A stretch of 53,531 nucleotides of DNA from Tetrahymena elliotti 4EA. Taxonomy: Eukaryota > Ciliophora > Oligohymenophorea > Hymenostomatida > Tetrahymenidae. The notes under the pieces are model-generated. The model was given only the letters and a program-made list of their open reading frames with translations. It searched no databases and was not told the DNA's origin. Positions 29,597 through 44,444 of this stretch are shown in pieces. Numbering within the stretch: position 1 is the stretch's first letter; every line of letters starts with the position of its first letter. The position numbers were made by a program, and so were the translations under genes. Where the stretch lies: NCBI GenBank assembly GCA_000231825.2, contig JH720295.1, positions 929,953 to 983,483 of the forward strand, given 5' to 3'.

Positions 29597-32584
29597 TCAG
29601 TTAATTAGATTTAACTACTATTAATCCTTCAATAAATTGATTCTTTTTGAAAGCTCTTAAAACTCTTTTTTTTCATAATTAAATTGCTATAATATCTACT
29701 GAGATTATATTGCTTCATTTAGCATACCTTTATTACAGTATGCTAAACCTAAGTTGAAAAGGCAACTATGATTTTTTGGGTTAATTTAAAGGCCTCTCTA
29801 ATAATATTTAATAACTTCATCATACATCCCTTTTTCTGTATAAGCAACACCTAGGCTGTTTAAGCATTTATCATGTTTTGGATTTATTTCAAGGCATTTC
29901 TAATATTATTATATGGCCTCATCTAACATTCCTTTCTTGTAATAAGCATTACCTAAGTTATACAAGCATGTATCGATTTTTGGATTTATTTGCAGGCATT
30001 TTTAATAATATTTTATTGCTTTGTCAACCATTCCTTTCTTAGAATAAGCTAAACCTAAACAGTTTAAGCATTCTTCATTTTGTGGGTTTATTTCTAAGCA
30101 TTTATAATATTATTAAATTGACTCATCAATCATACCTTTATCAGAATAGGCTATGCCTAGTTTATTTAAACTCTTAACATGTTTTGGGTTTATTTGAAGG
30201 TATCTATTATATTATTAGATTGCTTCATCAACCATGCCTTTTTTATAATATGCTTAACCTAAGTTGTAAAAGCAAATATAATATTTTGGGTTTATTTGAA
30301 GACATATTTTATATTATTAGATTGCTTCATCAGCCATACCTTTCTTTAAATAAACACAGCCTAAGTTGAGAATGCAAATATAATTATATTAATTTATTTG
30401 GAAACATCTCTAATATTATTAAAAAGCTTCATCTATCATACCTTTTTCAAAATAAATATTCCCTAAGCTGTTTAAAATTTTTTCGCTTTTAGGGTTTATT
30501 TTAAGGCATATCTAGTATTATTTAATGGCCTCATCTAGCATATTAATTTTTTTAAATGAGTTTGCTAAAAATTCATAGCAGCTTTGGTTTTATGGGTCTA
30601 ATTAAAGATATCTTTAAAAGGAGATAATTGCTTCCTTATACAGTTTTAATTAATACTAAATTTAACCTAGTTCAATCAAATAATTTGAGTTTTTTGGTTC
30701 AATTTAGGATATTTTTAATATGAGTTTGTAAGCTTCTGTCCATAATTTATCTTTTTTTTTCTCTTAAAAGTTAAAATAAATGTCTTGAGCTTTCTGAAGA
30801 TTTTAATCTGGTGATCTAAAAATTATAAAAATAGAAAATAAAATTATCAAGTCATTTAAATATATTATCTTGATGAATATTAATAACAAATAAAAATCTT
30901 TTTTTATTCTCAAATTAGCTTAACAATATCAACAATAGATCGATGTTGAAACTCTAAATACTGTAAATCCTCATTAATTAAGGCCATCTACCTCCCCACT
31001 TTTCCTCTTGACTCAATGACCCATTTTCTCAACTTTAGTAAAAAATTATCCTTCATGTAATTCACCTTAATTATTGAGGATTTACAGTATTTGATAGTAA
31101 TTTGGAAGATTATTTCAAATTAATAAAATAAAGTCTAATTTTAATATTTAATTAAAAAATAAAATTTACTTCTAAAACTAAGCCAGAGGTTTATTTTCTT
31201 TTTATTGTATATTATCTATTAACTTAATTATCGAAGATTCACTCTTTAAACTTGATTCATCTTTGTAATCATAAAATTGACTATTTTAACTTTCTTAAAA
31301 AGGGTTGAAAGATTCTTAAGAAGGAAAAATATTTTCTTTATTTTGGCTTGGGCAAAATGGTATCAATCCTAAATGAGATCCATGTAAACTATCTAATAAC
31401 TAATGGAATTTTTCTTAAAAAGGTTAAATTTATTCTGATATTTATTTCTCAGGTAATACTAAGTTTTTCAAGCATTAATTGTTTACTTAATAAAGCGAAT
31501 TAAATTTTTGAAACAAATTCATTGGCTGTAATCTCATTTTTGTTTCTGTATTTATCATATTGCAAATAATTTCTTAAATAAAGTCATAATTTGGATGATC
31601 TGATATAGATGGTACAGCAATTTCTAACGGCTAAAACTTTAATTAATAGATTTACAGTGGGTTTAGAGTATCTTTAAGCAAGGCTAACAGAATTAAAATT
31701 CCCATTGAAAATACATCAACCTAATTTAAACAAATTAATTAATTAATTAAAAATAAAGAGAATTTTTATTCAAAAAAAAGACAACTTTATTTGAATATGG
31801 CTTTTCTCCTTTCAAAACTTCTGGAGACTTGAATGAGTCATTCCCGAATAAACTCTATTAAAATGATTATTTCTTCAAATCAACTTGTTTTTTTGAATTA
31901 AAATACTTTATTTGTCTCTTCAGAATAAGGATTCCTAATTGCATAGGATAATCCTAAATCACCTATTTGAAATTTAAATGTTAATTATTTAAATACTGGC
32001 TTTCTTATTAAAAAATGATTGATTGGTTACTCAATAGGAATTCATTTCTTGATATGTTGTAAAGTATATTATCTGGCTTGATATCGCTATGAATAATTCC
32101 ATACGTTTGAAGAGTTACCAAAGCTCTTAGCATTGAATGAGTCAAGATTAAAACTTAATCATAAGATAATGAATTCAGAGATAGAATTTTTTGCAAATCA
32201 CCTGTTGATTAATTATGTGTTTGTTTGTTTAATGGTGAATGTTTAATAAATTTAATTCTTACAATCTTGTAGTTCTAGAACTAGAGCATTAATGGAGCTA
32301 CTTTGAATCTCATCAATCATTTATATGACATATTTTTCACCTTTCAGCTTATTTAAAATTTATTTCTCTTGATCAAACTCTCTATATTCGTTAAAGATCT
32401 TAATTGCTACTTTTTATTTGTGAAGCTAAGAATAAGCCTAAACTACTGTGCCTTAACTTCTTTATCCTATCATTTATTGGAATTGAAATCCATTATTTTC
32501 TAGGAATTCTATGACTTACTACTAACAAAAGTATTTCTAATAGCCAGAGAATTGTTATTACTTTTGTGGGTTTAATAAACTCAT
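29597..32584 (-). CDS. Ser/Thr protein kinase with C-terminal TPR array
   Basis: Minus-strand exons are 32584-32263, 32201-32031, 31962-31907, 31854-31786, 31720-31170 and 30815-29597. They total 2388 nt, in frame, for 795 aa. The kinase domain spans about residues 35-290. Motifs: IGQRSQGTV glycine loop, VAIK with Lys62, HSDIKPDN (catalytic Asp147, Asn152), DLG (Asp166), SPEVLKG and DVFSMG. HRD is HSD and DFG is DLG, but the residues needed for ATP and Mg binding and catalysis are present, so it is probably active. A Gln/Ser-rich linker leads to nine or ten 34-residue TPRs (about 420-770) of the type MLDEAIQQYQKCLEINP, which should bind a protein partner. Kinase-TPR fusions are a known expanded theme in ciliates. 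The splice of exon 5 to exon 6 (phase 2) is what joins kinase and TPRs; its 354-bp intron contains an inverted-repeat element. Confidence 0.92.
30956..31092. mobile_element. Inverted-repeat element in an intron (MITE-like or hairpin)
   Basis: Arms 30956-30983 and 31065-31092 are complementary at 27 of 28 positions (left arm begins AAATACTGTAAATCCTCA). They flank an 81-nt spacer that is clearly richer in G+C than its surroundings. The whole sits inside intron 5 of the kinase-TPR gene. No target-site duplication is obvious. It could be a small non-autonomous transposon, an RNA hairpin or a transposon remnant. On the minus strand a frame is open across the element (includes LRKWVIESRGKVGRQMALIN) until TGA at 30910. 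Confidence 0.65.
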
Positions 32585-33264
32585 ATTTTAATTTCAAAGC
32601 AAATTTTAAAATATTAAATTAAATAATAAGAAACAAACTAATAAAAAAGATAATAAGTAGATCTTAATAAAAATTGTATGAAGATATTCTAATTTCTACT
32701 AATAGAAAGTTAATAAATATCTAATTGCCAAAAAAATTAACAAAACAAACATTTATTCATAAAAATAATATTTTGGTCATAAAGATAATGATGATAACAT
32801 TTACTTCTACTAAATATTTTTTCGAAAGTTAGAAACTAAGTAAATCCTTTCTAATCAACTCAAAACATTACAAAATAGATTTAAATTGAAGTTTGTAGGT
32901 ATAAATAAAATGAATAGTTGGAATGTTTTTAATTAAGATAGATGCTTGATTTTAGAAAGAATTCTAAATCTTTTTAATAAGTTTTTAGAACTAATAGAAA
33001 AAATAAGAATTTTTAATTTAAAAGTAGAGGTATTATTTTAATAACTGTTCCTTAACCTTTCTATCCTATTACTTGAGAAAGTAATAAAAATTTGTTTTTT
33101 GCTAATAAGATTTTTTTTAAAATTTAAGCATCTATATTTTAAATAATATTTTGTGAATTAACAAAATATCTATTAATCCTTTAAGTAGGTTTAAGTAGGG
33201 GGAGTTTTTTCAGATTTTTGTTTTCTTTAACATTTATTTAAAATTATTTGAAACTGAGTTTTCT
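32585..33264. other. Divergent upstream region of the kinase gene
   Basis: No confident gene. On the minus strand a TGA-free frame runs from about 33300 to about 32870 (includes KSEKTPPTQTYLKDQQIFCQ), but it has no start, motif or splice support. It may be chance in AT-rich DNA, or a decayed continuation of the repeat units next to it. Confidence 0.35.
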
Positions 33265-34115
33265 TATCAAAAACTTAATTGTAATATCTAAGAAAAAATA
33301 AACAATGAGTTGTTTAATTTTAATTAAATATTCAATTTCATTAACAAGTAATTTGATTTTTGTATAATATCCACAATGTTAAGTAACTAAATTACCAACC
33401 AAAAACTTTAAAACTCCATCCATATATTTGTATTTTCCCAGACTTAATTTTAACATAATATTTTTAATTTTTAGCCTCACAAAACTTTTTTACAAGTGTT
33501 TCTTTGGTTTCTTGTAAAAATTCATTTCATTCAAATATATATTATATAAATATCATAAGCTATATATTTTTTTATTCTTTTTAAACATGTTTTTTTTAAT
33601 AGTATTCATACATTATTTGATATGGATGAAAATTTAAATAGATTATTTAATATTTATTTTTTAATTTGTGGTTTGAAAAATCATAATTTTATCAAAAACT
33701 TAATTGTAATAACTAAGAGAGATGAGCATTTTAATTAAATATTTGATTTCACTAACAAATAATTTGATTGCTGTATGATATCCAAAATATTAAGTAATTA
33801 AATTACCAATCAAGAGCTTTAAAACTTCATCCATTTATTTGAATTTTCCCAGACTTAATTTTAACATAATATTTTTAATTTTTAGCCTCACAAAACTTTT
33901 TTTACAAGTCTTTCTTAGTTTCTTATAAAAATTAATTTCTTTCAAATATAAATTTTTTAAATATCATAACACATAATGGATTTTTTAATTCTTTTAAACA
34001 TGTTTCTTTAAAATTAATATCCATAGATTATTTGAACAAAAGATTGAAATAGATTATTTCATATTTATCTTTTAATTTGTGGTTTTAAAAATTATAATTT
34101 TATGACATTTGTTTA
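33265..34115. repeat. Two tandem units of about 420 bp
   Basis: Unit 1 (about 33265-33690) and unit 2 (about 33691-34115) share long nearly identical blocks, for instance CCCAGACTTAATTTTAACAT at 33438 and 33849. On the minus strand both translate to related peptides in the same frame: FLQETK, then KKFCEAKNQKYYVKIKSGKI, and in the next segment IFKTTNQKINMKQSI / IFQTTNQKINIKQSI. The frame is broken by TGA in places. This looks like a duplicated and decaying coding segment, with no recognised domain. Confidence 0.75.
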
Positions 34116-34427
34116 AACACATCTTGCAAATGACTATTACAGTCAAAAGATTTATGAATTTATTAATTAATGCACCAATAAAAATGACTATTCCTATCAT
34201 GAATACAAACTAAGACATGCCATCAAGCAAAATTTGTTAAAATTCTTTTCTAACAGCTAAAGGAAAAAGTGCAAAAATATGAATTGATTTGGATGGATGA
34301 AATAGTGAAAAAGATAGCACATAAATACATTATAAATGAATTTTAATACGTAATATTTTGAGTATTTTTATTTAAACAAAATTAAAAAGATGATAAGACG
34401 CAAAATAGAAAGGGGATTGAGTCATTG

Positions 34428-34462
34428 AGTATGTATGTATGTATGCATACATGCATAAATGT
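34428..34462. repeat. GTAT/GCAT microsatellite, partly palindromic
   Basis: A short run of GTAT units passes into GCATACATGCAT, so the tract is partly self-complementary. It lies 220 bases upstream of the CobW gene start. Confidence 0.8.
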
Positions 34463-34685
34463 ATTTATAGACATATCCAAAAAGCTAAAATGAAAGAAGT
34501 TTAAATTGGTAGAGTTTTTTGTTTTAAATATTAGAGATCTGTGACTCTTGAGGCAATCATGAATCAAATTAAAATTCCGAAATAAGAAACAAAAAAATAA
34601 GAAAAGAAGAAACAAAATTTCAAATTAATTTTGCTTTTTAATTAGTGACTCCTGAATCAATCAATCTAGATTAAATAAAAAAATA

Positions 34686-37494
34686 ATGAGCAGCACAACA
34701 TAAATTCAAGAAGTACTTCCTTATCAACAAACATATTTCTCTAATTATTTGCTAAATTTTTAATCAATTAAAATAGAATTTAAAAAAACTCCCCGTTACT
34801 GTATTGAGCGGCTTCCTTGGAAGTGGAAAGACTACTCTTCTCAAGCACATCTTGGAGAACAAACAGAATCTCAAATGTGCAGTCATAGTTAATGACATGG
34901 CTGAACTTAACATTGATTCAACATTGATTAAAGATGCCAAGCTCATCCAACAAGAAGAGAAAATGGTTTCCATGCAAAATGGTTGCATTTGCTGTACTCT
35001 CAGAGAAGATCTATTAATCGAAGTTGCCAATCTCGCAAAGACCTAACAATTTGACTACTTAGTCATTGAATCAACAGGTATCTCTGAACCTATTCAAGTA
35101 ATTATTATCCAAATACTTTCTTTATTATCTATTAAATGAACGTAACAAAAAACATTTCTATTCTTTTTTCCTATTTTAGATTTTTCATCAAATGAAAAAA
35201 CTTTTTTTTTATCTGGAGCAAATATTCAATGAAATGATTTTAATTCAGTCATTTTCATTACTTTTAAGATAAAATCTATATTCTTCATTCATATATCATA
35301 TCATTTAAATACTTATGTTGATAACTTTTATTAATAATAAATATAGGTCGCTGAAACTTTCACTTTCGATTTACCCCAAGGAGAAGAAGGTGCTGAATAA
35401 TCTGAGGCTGATAAAGAAGCTTTAAAGTATTTGAAAGACTATGCCTAGTTAGATACTTGCGTTACTGTTGTAGATGCTGCCAACTTCTTCAACTACTTTA
35501 ACACTGAAGAGAGTTTAACAGAAAAGTTTGCTGTTGAGAAACCTTCTGAAATGGATGAAAGAACAGTTACTGAATTGATGGTTGACTAGTTAGAATTTGC
35601 TGATGTTATTATCATCAATAAAACAGACATGGTCAGCAAAAAGTAGTTGGAATAAATTGAAGGTCTTTGCTTGAAACTTAACAAGGATGCCAAAATCATT
35701 AAAGCTAAATACGCTCAAGTAGACTTGAAGGAAATTATTAATACTAATAAATTCAACTTTGAAAAAGCTAAAGAAAATTCTCATTGGCTCGCTTAAGACA
35801 GATACCAAATGACTCCTGAAACTATTGAGTATGGTATCACCAGCTTTGTCTATAAAGCTAAAAGACCTTTTGACAATGTTAGACTCTACAATCTCTTGTC
35901 TGAAAATTTCTTCTTAGACTTGGACCCAACTCCTATTGCCCCATCTAACAATGAAGAAGGTGAAGAACATGATCACGGTCATCATGATCATGCTCATCAT
36001 GGACATAGCCACGATCACTCTCATAAACATGTAATAAATTAAAGCTCATATTGAACCTTTAATTAAAATATGAAAAATATATAAATAGGAAGAAGCAGAA
36101 ACAGCTTGCACCATAAAGCCATTAGAAGAAGAATAAAATTAAGATGAAGCAGCAGAAGAAGAGGAAGAAGAAGAAGAAATTCCATAGGAAGAAATAGAAA
36201 AAGCAAAGAAGATTTATAAAAAGTAAAGAAAGACAGCATTTAAAAATAAAAACAAAGGTATCTTTAAAGATGTTTGGAGATCTAAAGGTTTCTTCTGGAT
36301 CGCAAGCAACTCAGATGATTTTTATGGATGGCAATAAAGTGGTTTAATGAACAAAATTGAAGTAGCTGGTATATTCTCTTGCACTCTTGATGAAGAATCT
36401 AAAAAGTAGATTCCTGATTACGATAAGACCTTCGAATTAAAGTTTGACCCAGTCATTGGAGATAGAGAAACATCTTTAGTATTTATTGGTAATACATTTT
36501 TATCTATTGACATTAATATTATCTTAAACAATAAATAATATTATTAATTTAAGTGCAAATCTAAAGTTATTGGATATTAAAATCTTTATTACAAATTAAA
36601 TATTATTCAAAAAGATCTTTTCTAAATAACCAATCACTCATTTATTTTTTAATTCTGCTAATAATTAATTATGCTAAAACATGTTAAAAAACTTAAAAGT
36701 AAAATTGAGTTTGATTTGATTGAGCAAATAAGTGACAAAACATTCAATTACAATAGAATTAATGCAAAAAAAAATTAAATAGAAATAATTCATTTTAATA
36801 AATAATAAATAAATCAATCAATACCTTTTTATGATTAAAATAAGAGACTCAAAAGATATTTTTAATAAATCTAAAATATCTATCTATCAACCCATTCATA
36901 TTTTAACATATAATTAAGCTAAGAAATGTTAAAAAGCCTAATAGTTTAATGCAATTAGGTTTAATGTTTTAAATAAGAGAATATAAATTAAAATCAAGAG
37001 AAGATGTAATCATATTTTATAAGATATGATATGATTAAATATCCTTTTTAAAATATCTTTTGAACAATAAGAGTAAATTTGGTGGTTAAAAAGAAACATT
37101 TTTAAGAATATTTAGACTTTGATTGAAATTTAAAATAAATTTTATTTTTAAAATATTTAATTGAATTTAAATTTATTGAATAGGAAAATAAATTGATGAA
37201 AAGAAAATAAAAGAAACTCTTGATTCATGCTTACTTAATGACTAAGAATGGAAGGAATACTTAGAATAAGATTTAGAGTTTGAATATGAAAATGATCCAT
37301 TTACAATTGAAGAGGAAGACGAAGAAGAAGATGAAGAAGAAGAAAATGAATGGGATACTGAGAATGATGAAGATGAAGAAGATGATGAAGAGGAAGAAGA
37401 AATTGAAGAAAGTAAAGTACCTAGAAGAAAGATTTATAATGCTGAAAGAAAAGTAGAGTTAAAAGACAATGTTCAAAAGAAAAGAAAAATCTGA
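34686..37494 (+). CDS. CobW/COG0523 GTPase metallochaperone (zinc-type, YciC/ZigA-like)
   Basis: Exons are 34686-34712, 34777-35097, 35347-36030, 36089-36488 and 37184-37494. They total 1743 nt, in frame, for 580 aa. The family hydrolyses GTP to hand metal, usually Zn, to client proteins. Visible motifs: GFLGSGKTT Walker A (21-29), GCICC metal site with CxCC at 79-82, [14 protein letters not shown], and NKTD (207-210) for guanine. A segment of about 21 residues ending at 344 is mostly His, with Asp and Gly, a likely metal-binding or buffering tract. The C-terminal CobW domain follows, with [17 protein letters not shown] and LVFIGKQIDE. After it comes a very acidic Glu/Asp tail and a basic end. 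The motif set and the C-terminal WRSKGF element match the long bacterial-type zinc branch better than animal ZNG1, whose N-terminal CPELVPI motif is absent. It sits alone, with no zinc gene neighbours. Confidence 0.95.
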
Positions 37495-37731
37495 TGATTA
37501 CTTAATTAACTAATTTAATTTGTTATATTTTCTATATGATTTTGTATTCATCTTTAATAATTTTCTAACTGTTTTAAATTATTTTCACAATTTGTTTTAT
37601 TTTAACATTTTTTTTTTTGTTATAAAACTATTTTCTTTTTCTTTTTAAGCAATTTATTTTATTTTTCCTGTTTGAATATCGTTGATTGTCATCCATTTTT
37701 AATTTGCAAAACAAATAATTTTTAGAATGAA

Positions 37732-38501
37732 ATGTCTCTATTGAATGTTAAAAATGTGTAGATCAATGAATCAAAAGTAAGTAAGTAAGTTACTTGCCCT
37801 AATTTATGTTTTGAAGTGATATGCATATTTTTAATTTACTCATTTTATATTTCATGCTGTTTTTAAATTTTCTGCACCAGAAAAATGAATGTGTTGGTGA
37901 ACTTTCAATAGAAAATCAATAAAAATTTTTGATGGGATAAAGATCAGATAATGTTTAATCTGAGGAAATCAGAATCTATTTTGGATCAAAAATTGATTGT
38001 TAACAAACTAGCCATTTAACTTATTTAAATTTTTTAAATTTATTATTTTTCTTTAGATGAAAATCCAGTTAGCCACAGATATGTTAAATGAATTCGGTTT
38101 TCCATATCAATGCGTTATTTTAATTTAACAAAAATTTTTTGATGAAGAAACAACATTTATTTTTAAGGCTTGAATAGCTAGATTCTTTCATCTATTTCTT
38201 ATTTTTACTGCTATTAAATTTAAATATTTTGTTAAAGATAATTTGATCTTGTTGGAATTTGACAAAAAATATTTACTGCTCATATTTCTATATAAAATAA
38301 GATATTTCGAATAAGCTTCAAAAAACAGGTTAAATTAAAAAGACATTCCATTCATAAAAATATGAAAATTTAGCTGTTCTATGTGAACTATTTTTGGATG
38401 TTATTGGAAAGGATAATATTGAGAAGATGAATGAATAAAAGAAATAGCGATATGGAAAGAAATAGTAAAAAAAATATGCATATTCTAAAAAAGGTTCATG
38501 A
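37732..38501 (+). CDS. Small spliced gene, unknown function
   Basis: Proposed exons are 37732-37776, 37881-37998, 38057-38082 and 38343-38501, giving 115 aa ending in TGA with consistent GT-AG phases. The strongest part is exon 2 into exon 3: SIENQQKFLMGQRSDNVQSE, then EIRIYFGSKIDYENPVSHRY. The last exon reads KYENLAVLCELFLDVIGKDN and ends in a basic tail (KKYAYSKKGS). If the 38083 donor is not used, exon 3 ends at TGA 38089-38091 and the protein is 65 aa. A third option, donor at 37951, would read exon 3 in another frame (NEFGFPYQCVILIQQK). I recognise no family. It lies between the CobW and CDC48 genes on the same strand. Exon choice is uncertain. Confidence 0.42.
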
Positions 38502-39008
38502 TGTGTGAATCTATGAATTGGAATGGATTTAATTGGTTAATTAAAGCAGTGAATTAAGTAAGAGATCAGATTCATAATTTGTCGGATCTGAAAAACTTCC
38601 CTTTCTTTTTTTATTCCTTTCTCAATTAATTAATGAATTTATTTGTTAGCAATAAGAAATGAATGAAACTATTTAATTGGTTATATAGGACTTATTAATG
38701 AAAGGGCAGTCAATTAGAAGTGATAGATAGAAACACAGTCTATTAGATAGATAGAAGTGCATGCAAAGAAAAATAGAAGAATTAATTGTTATTTTAAAAA
38801 CGCTGCTTTCTCAATGGGTTATGAAGCAATTAATTAATTCTTGCTGATTGATATGGCTAGCTATTTTGATGAATGAATAAAAGGCTTTAAAGGAAATTTA
38901 ATTAATAAAAAATATATAATTTTTAAATCAATAAAAAGAAAGAAAAAAATATCTTAGGATAAAGCAAAAAACATTTAAACTTATAAAGAAAGATTCTCAT
39001 ATTTAGAA
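38502..39008. other. Upstream of CDC48
   Basis: Intergenic, with GATA-rich short repeats near 38720-38755. It should hold the CDC48 promoter. No motif can be assigned. Confidence 0.4.
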
Positions 39009-42554
<3,546 letters not shown>

Positions 42555-43547
42555 AAACCTTAACTCAATAGTCACTAACTTCTATTTGTTTTGAATTAAA
42601 AAATAAATATATATAGATTATAAATTTAATGCTACTTGGAACATAATACAAATAAATCAATACTTTATCCTTAAATCTTTCTTACATACATAAATTAATA
42701 AATAACAGATATATTGTATTACATTTCATGTCAGTATTCTATTTTATAAAATTTACTCACAAAATTCTATTTTCTTCATACACAAAACTTATTTATTATT
42801 CAAATATTCTTTATTCATTAAATCTACTAATATTTTATAAAAAGAAGAACTTTCTTTATTCCAAAAATTTAGCTAAATTTAAACTTTCTTTATTCCAAAA
42901 ATTTAGCTAAATTTAAATTTAAGCAAGTTTTAGCTAGCAAAAAAAACATCATAGATTTTTTTAATAAAAAATGGAATTAATTTAATTGAATTAAATATAA
43001 ATATTTATTAATTATAAATTTAATACTGTTACTCAAACAAATAAATAAATAAATACTTTATCCTCATATCTTTAGTGCATAAATTAATAAATCAAGATAA
43101 TTATATTAAACTTCATGTTATTATGCTCATTGGTAAAAGTTAGCTTTGTTATTACTACTTCATTCGCTTGATATATAACAAGAAAATTAACTTTCTCACA
43201 GAAATTTTACTAAATTTTGCTTCATCTTTTTTAATTTAAGCAAGTTTTAGCAAAACAAAAATTCAAAGCATAGATTTTCTTCTTAAAAATGGAATTTATT
43301 TTGAAGAAATTTTGTTTATTTTAAAACTCTTCTTTAAATAAAAAAAACCTATTAATTTGAATTAAATATTTTAATATTAAATATAATTTTCATTTTTAAA
43401 ATTGAAAGACTGAGTTTTTGTTGAAAAAATTACTATTTTGAAATCAAAGATTTTTTAGCTTAAAACTTCTACTTCATTTGAGCAAAAATTAGAAATTAAA
43501 AAAATAATAATAAATTTGCAAAATTTGAAAAAAATTAGGTTTGGAAA
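42555..43547. repeat. Intergenic region containing a tandem duplication of about 400 bp
   Basis: About 42605-42990 and 43008-43300 are diverged direct copies. Shared blocks include ATTATAAATTTAAT, ATACTTTATCCT, CATAAATTAATAAAT, AAGCAAGTTTTAGC and CATAGATTTT followed by AAAAATGGAATT. Inside the first copy, 42849-42882 is repeated exactly at 42883-42916 (34-bp unit). No gene was found. Confidence 0.7.
42849..42916. repeat. Exact 34-bp tandem duplication
   Basis: Two consecutive perfect copies of a 34-bp unit beginning ACTTTCTTTATTCC. They lie within the larger diverged duplication downstream of CDC48, so this is a later local event. Confidence 0.95.
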
Positions 43548-44444
43548 ATGGATCAGTGTTAAGAAAATATGAGTTTTTCTACAATAATTTAGAACTCTTC
43601 TATGATGACTGAAGATGACACCTGCAAAAAAATATTGAATGAAATGGCAAGTAACTTTGAAACTAGCTCAAATGCAAAGACCAAAAATTTGGAGAGTGGA
43701 AGAAAAATGTTTCGCCAAAGATGTGGAATAATTTATTACATCTTAGATGGATTTTAGGAACCAATAAGAAATCTTAACATTAATACTATGAAAGAAATAT
43801 GGTATTAGACTGAGAAATATAAATTTCAAATTATACAGAAATCTAATCAGAATGAATTACTACAAAGGATACTGTAACATGACTTAGAATATATTGAAAT
43901 AACTAAGATAATTATAGTACTGAGTACTCAAAATTAATATGATTAGATTTTTGAGAATTTTGGATTTTTGACAAATTTGTTAGTAATTGAAAAATTTAAC
44001 TAGCTTAAAAAATAAAATAACATAGAATTATTTAGAGAAGACTCTATCTAAAGTTAGCTAAACATATTTTTATCATAAATAATTAAATCTTTAAAATACT
44101 TGAGTTTGCATCTTTATTTTCCAATTCTTTTAGAATAATTATAATAAGCAATAGAATATCATCTACATATTCTTTCTATTCCATTAAAAACAATATTTTA
44201 GACTGCTTTTCAATCTCTTGAAAATTTAGCAGATATTCTAAGTTAATTCTTTAAATTATCCTTTCCATTCAAAAAATAAGTTGAAAATAAACTCACATAA
44301 GAACATTTTAATTACTTTTAAGTACTCATTCGAGAGCTAATAGCATATATCTACTTCCCTAAAATTATCTCACCCAATGACCTATATTACTTAGTTGACC
44401 TGATCCTTAGATAAATGATTCCTGACTATTAAGGCAGTATTTGA
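43548..44444 (+). CDS. Helical protein of unknown function, 298 aa, intronless
   Basis: ATG 43548 to TGA 44442-44444 is open with TAA/TAG as Gln. The protein is soluble and predicted mostly helical. It begins MDQCQENMSFSTIIQNSSMM; its C-terminal half is rich in Leu, Phe and Ile (AYIYFPKIISPNDLYYLVDL near the end). The last part is faintly reminiscent of the NDL-x-x-L-[IV]-D motif in the leucine-rich domain of SPIN90/Ldb17 proteins, which bind Arp2/3, but this is from memory and weak. The same frame is open again for about 175 codons after the TGA, so the annotated end could be a premature stop. No splice sites are needed. It lies between CDC48 and an LRR gene, all on the plus strand. Confidence 0.6.

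Noticed and set aside
29597..32584. Kinase and TPR region as two separate genes
   Set aside because: The 31170 donor and 30815 acceptor agree in phase 2 and join the frames exactly; no stop after the kinase or start before the TPRs is needed.
34382..34615. Minus-strand ORF of 77 codons, open to 130 under code 6
   Set aside because: A Phe/Leu-rich peptide from poly-A sequence, with no motif, and other frames are open as well.
34764..35030. Minus-strand ORF of 88 codons
   Set aside because: It is antisense to the Walker A and CICC region of the CobW gene, which is strongly conserved on the plus strand.
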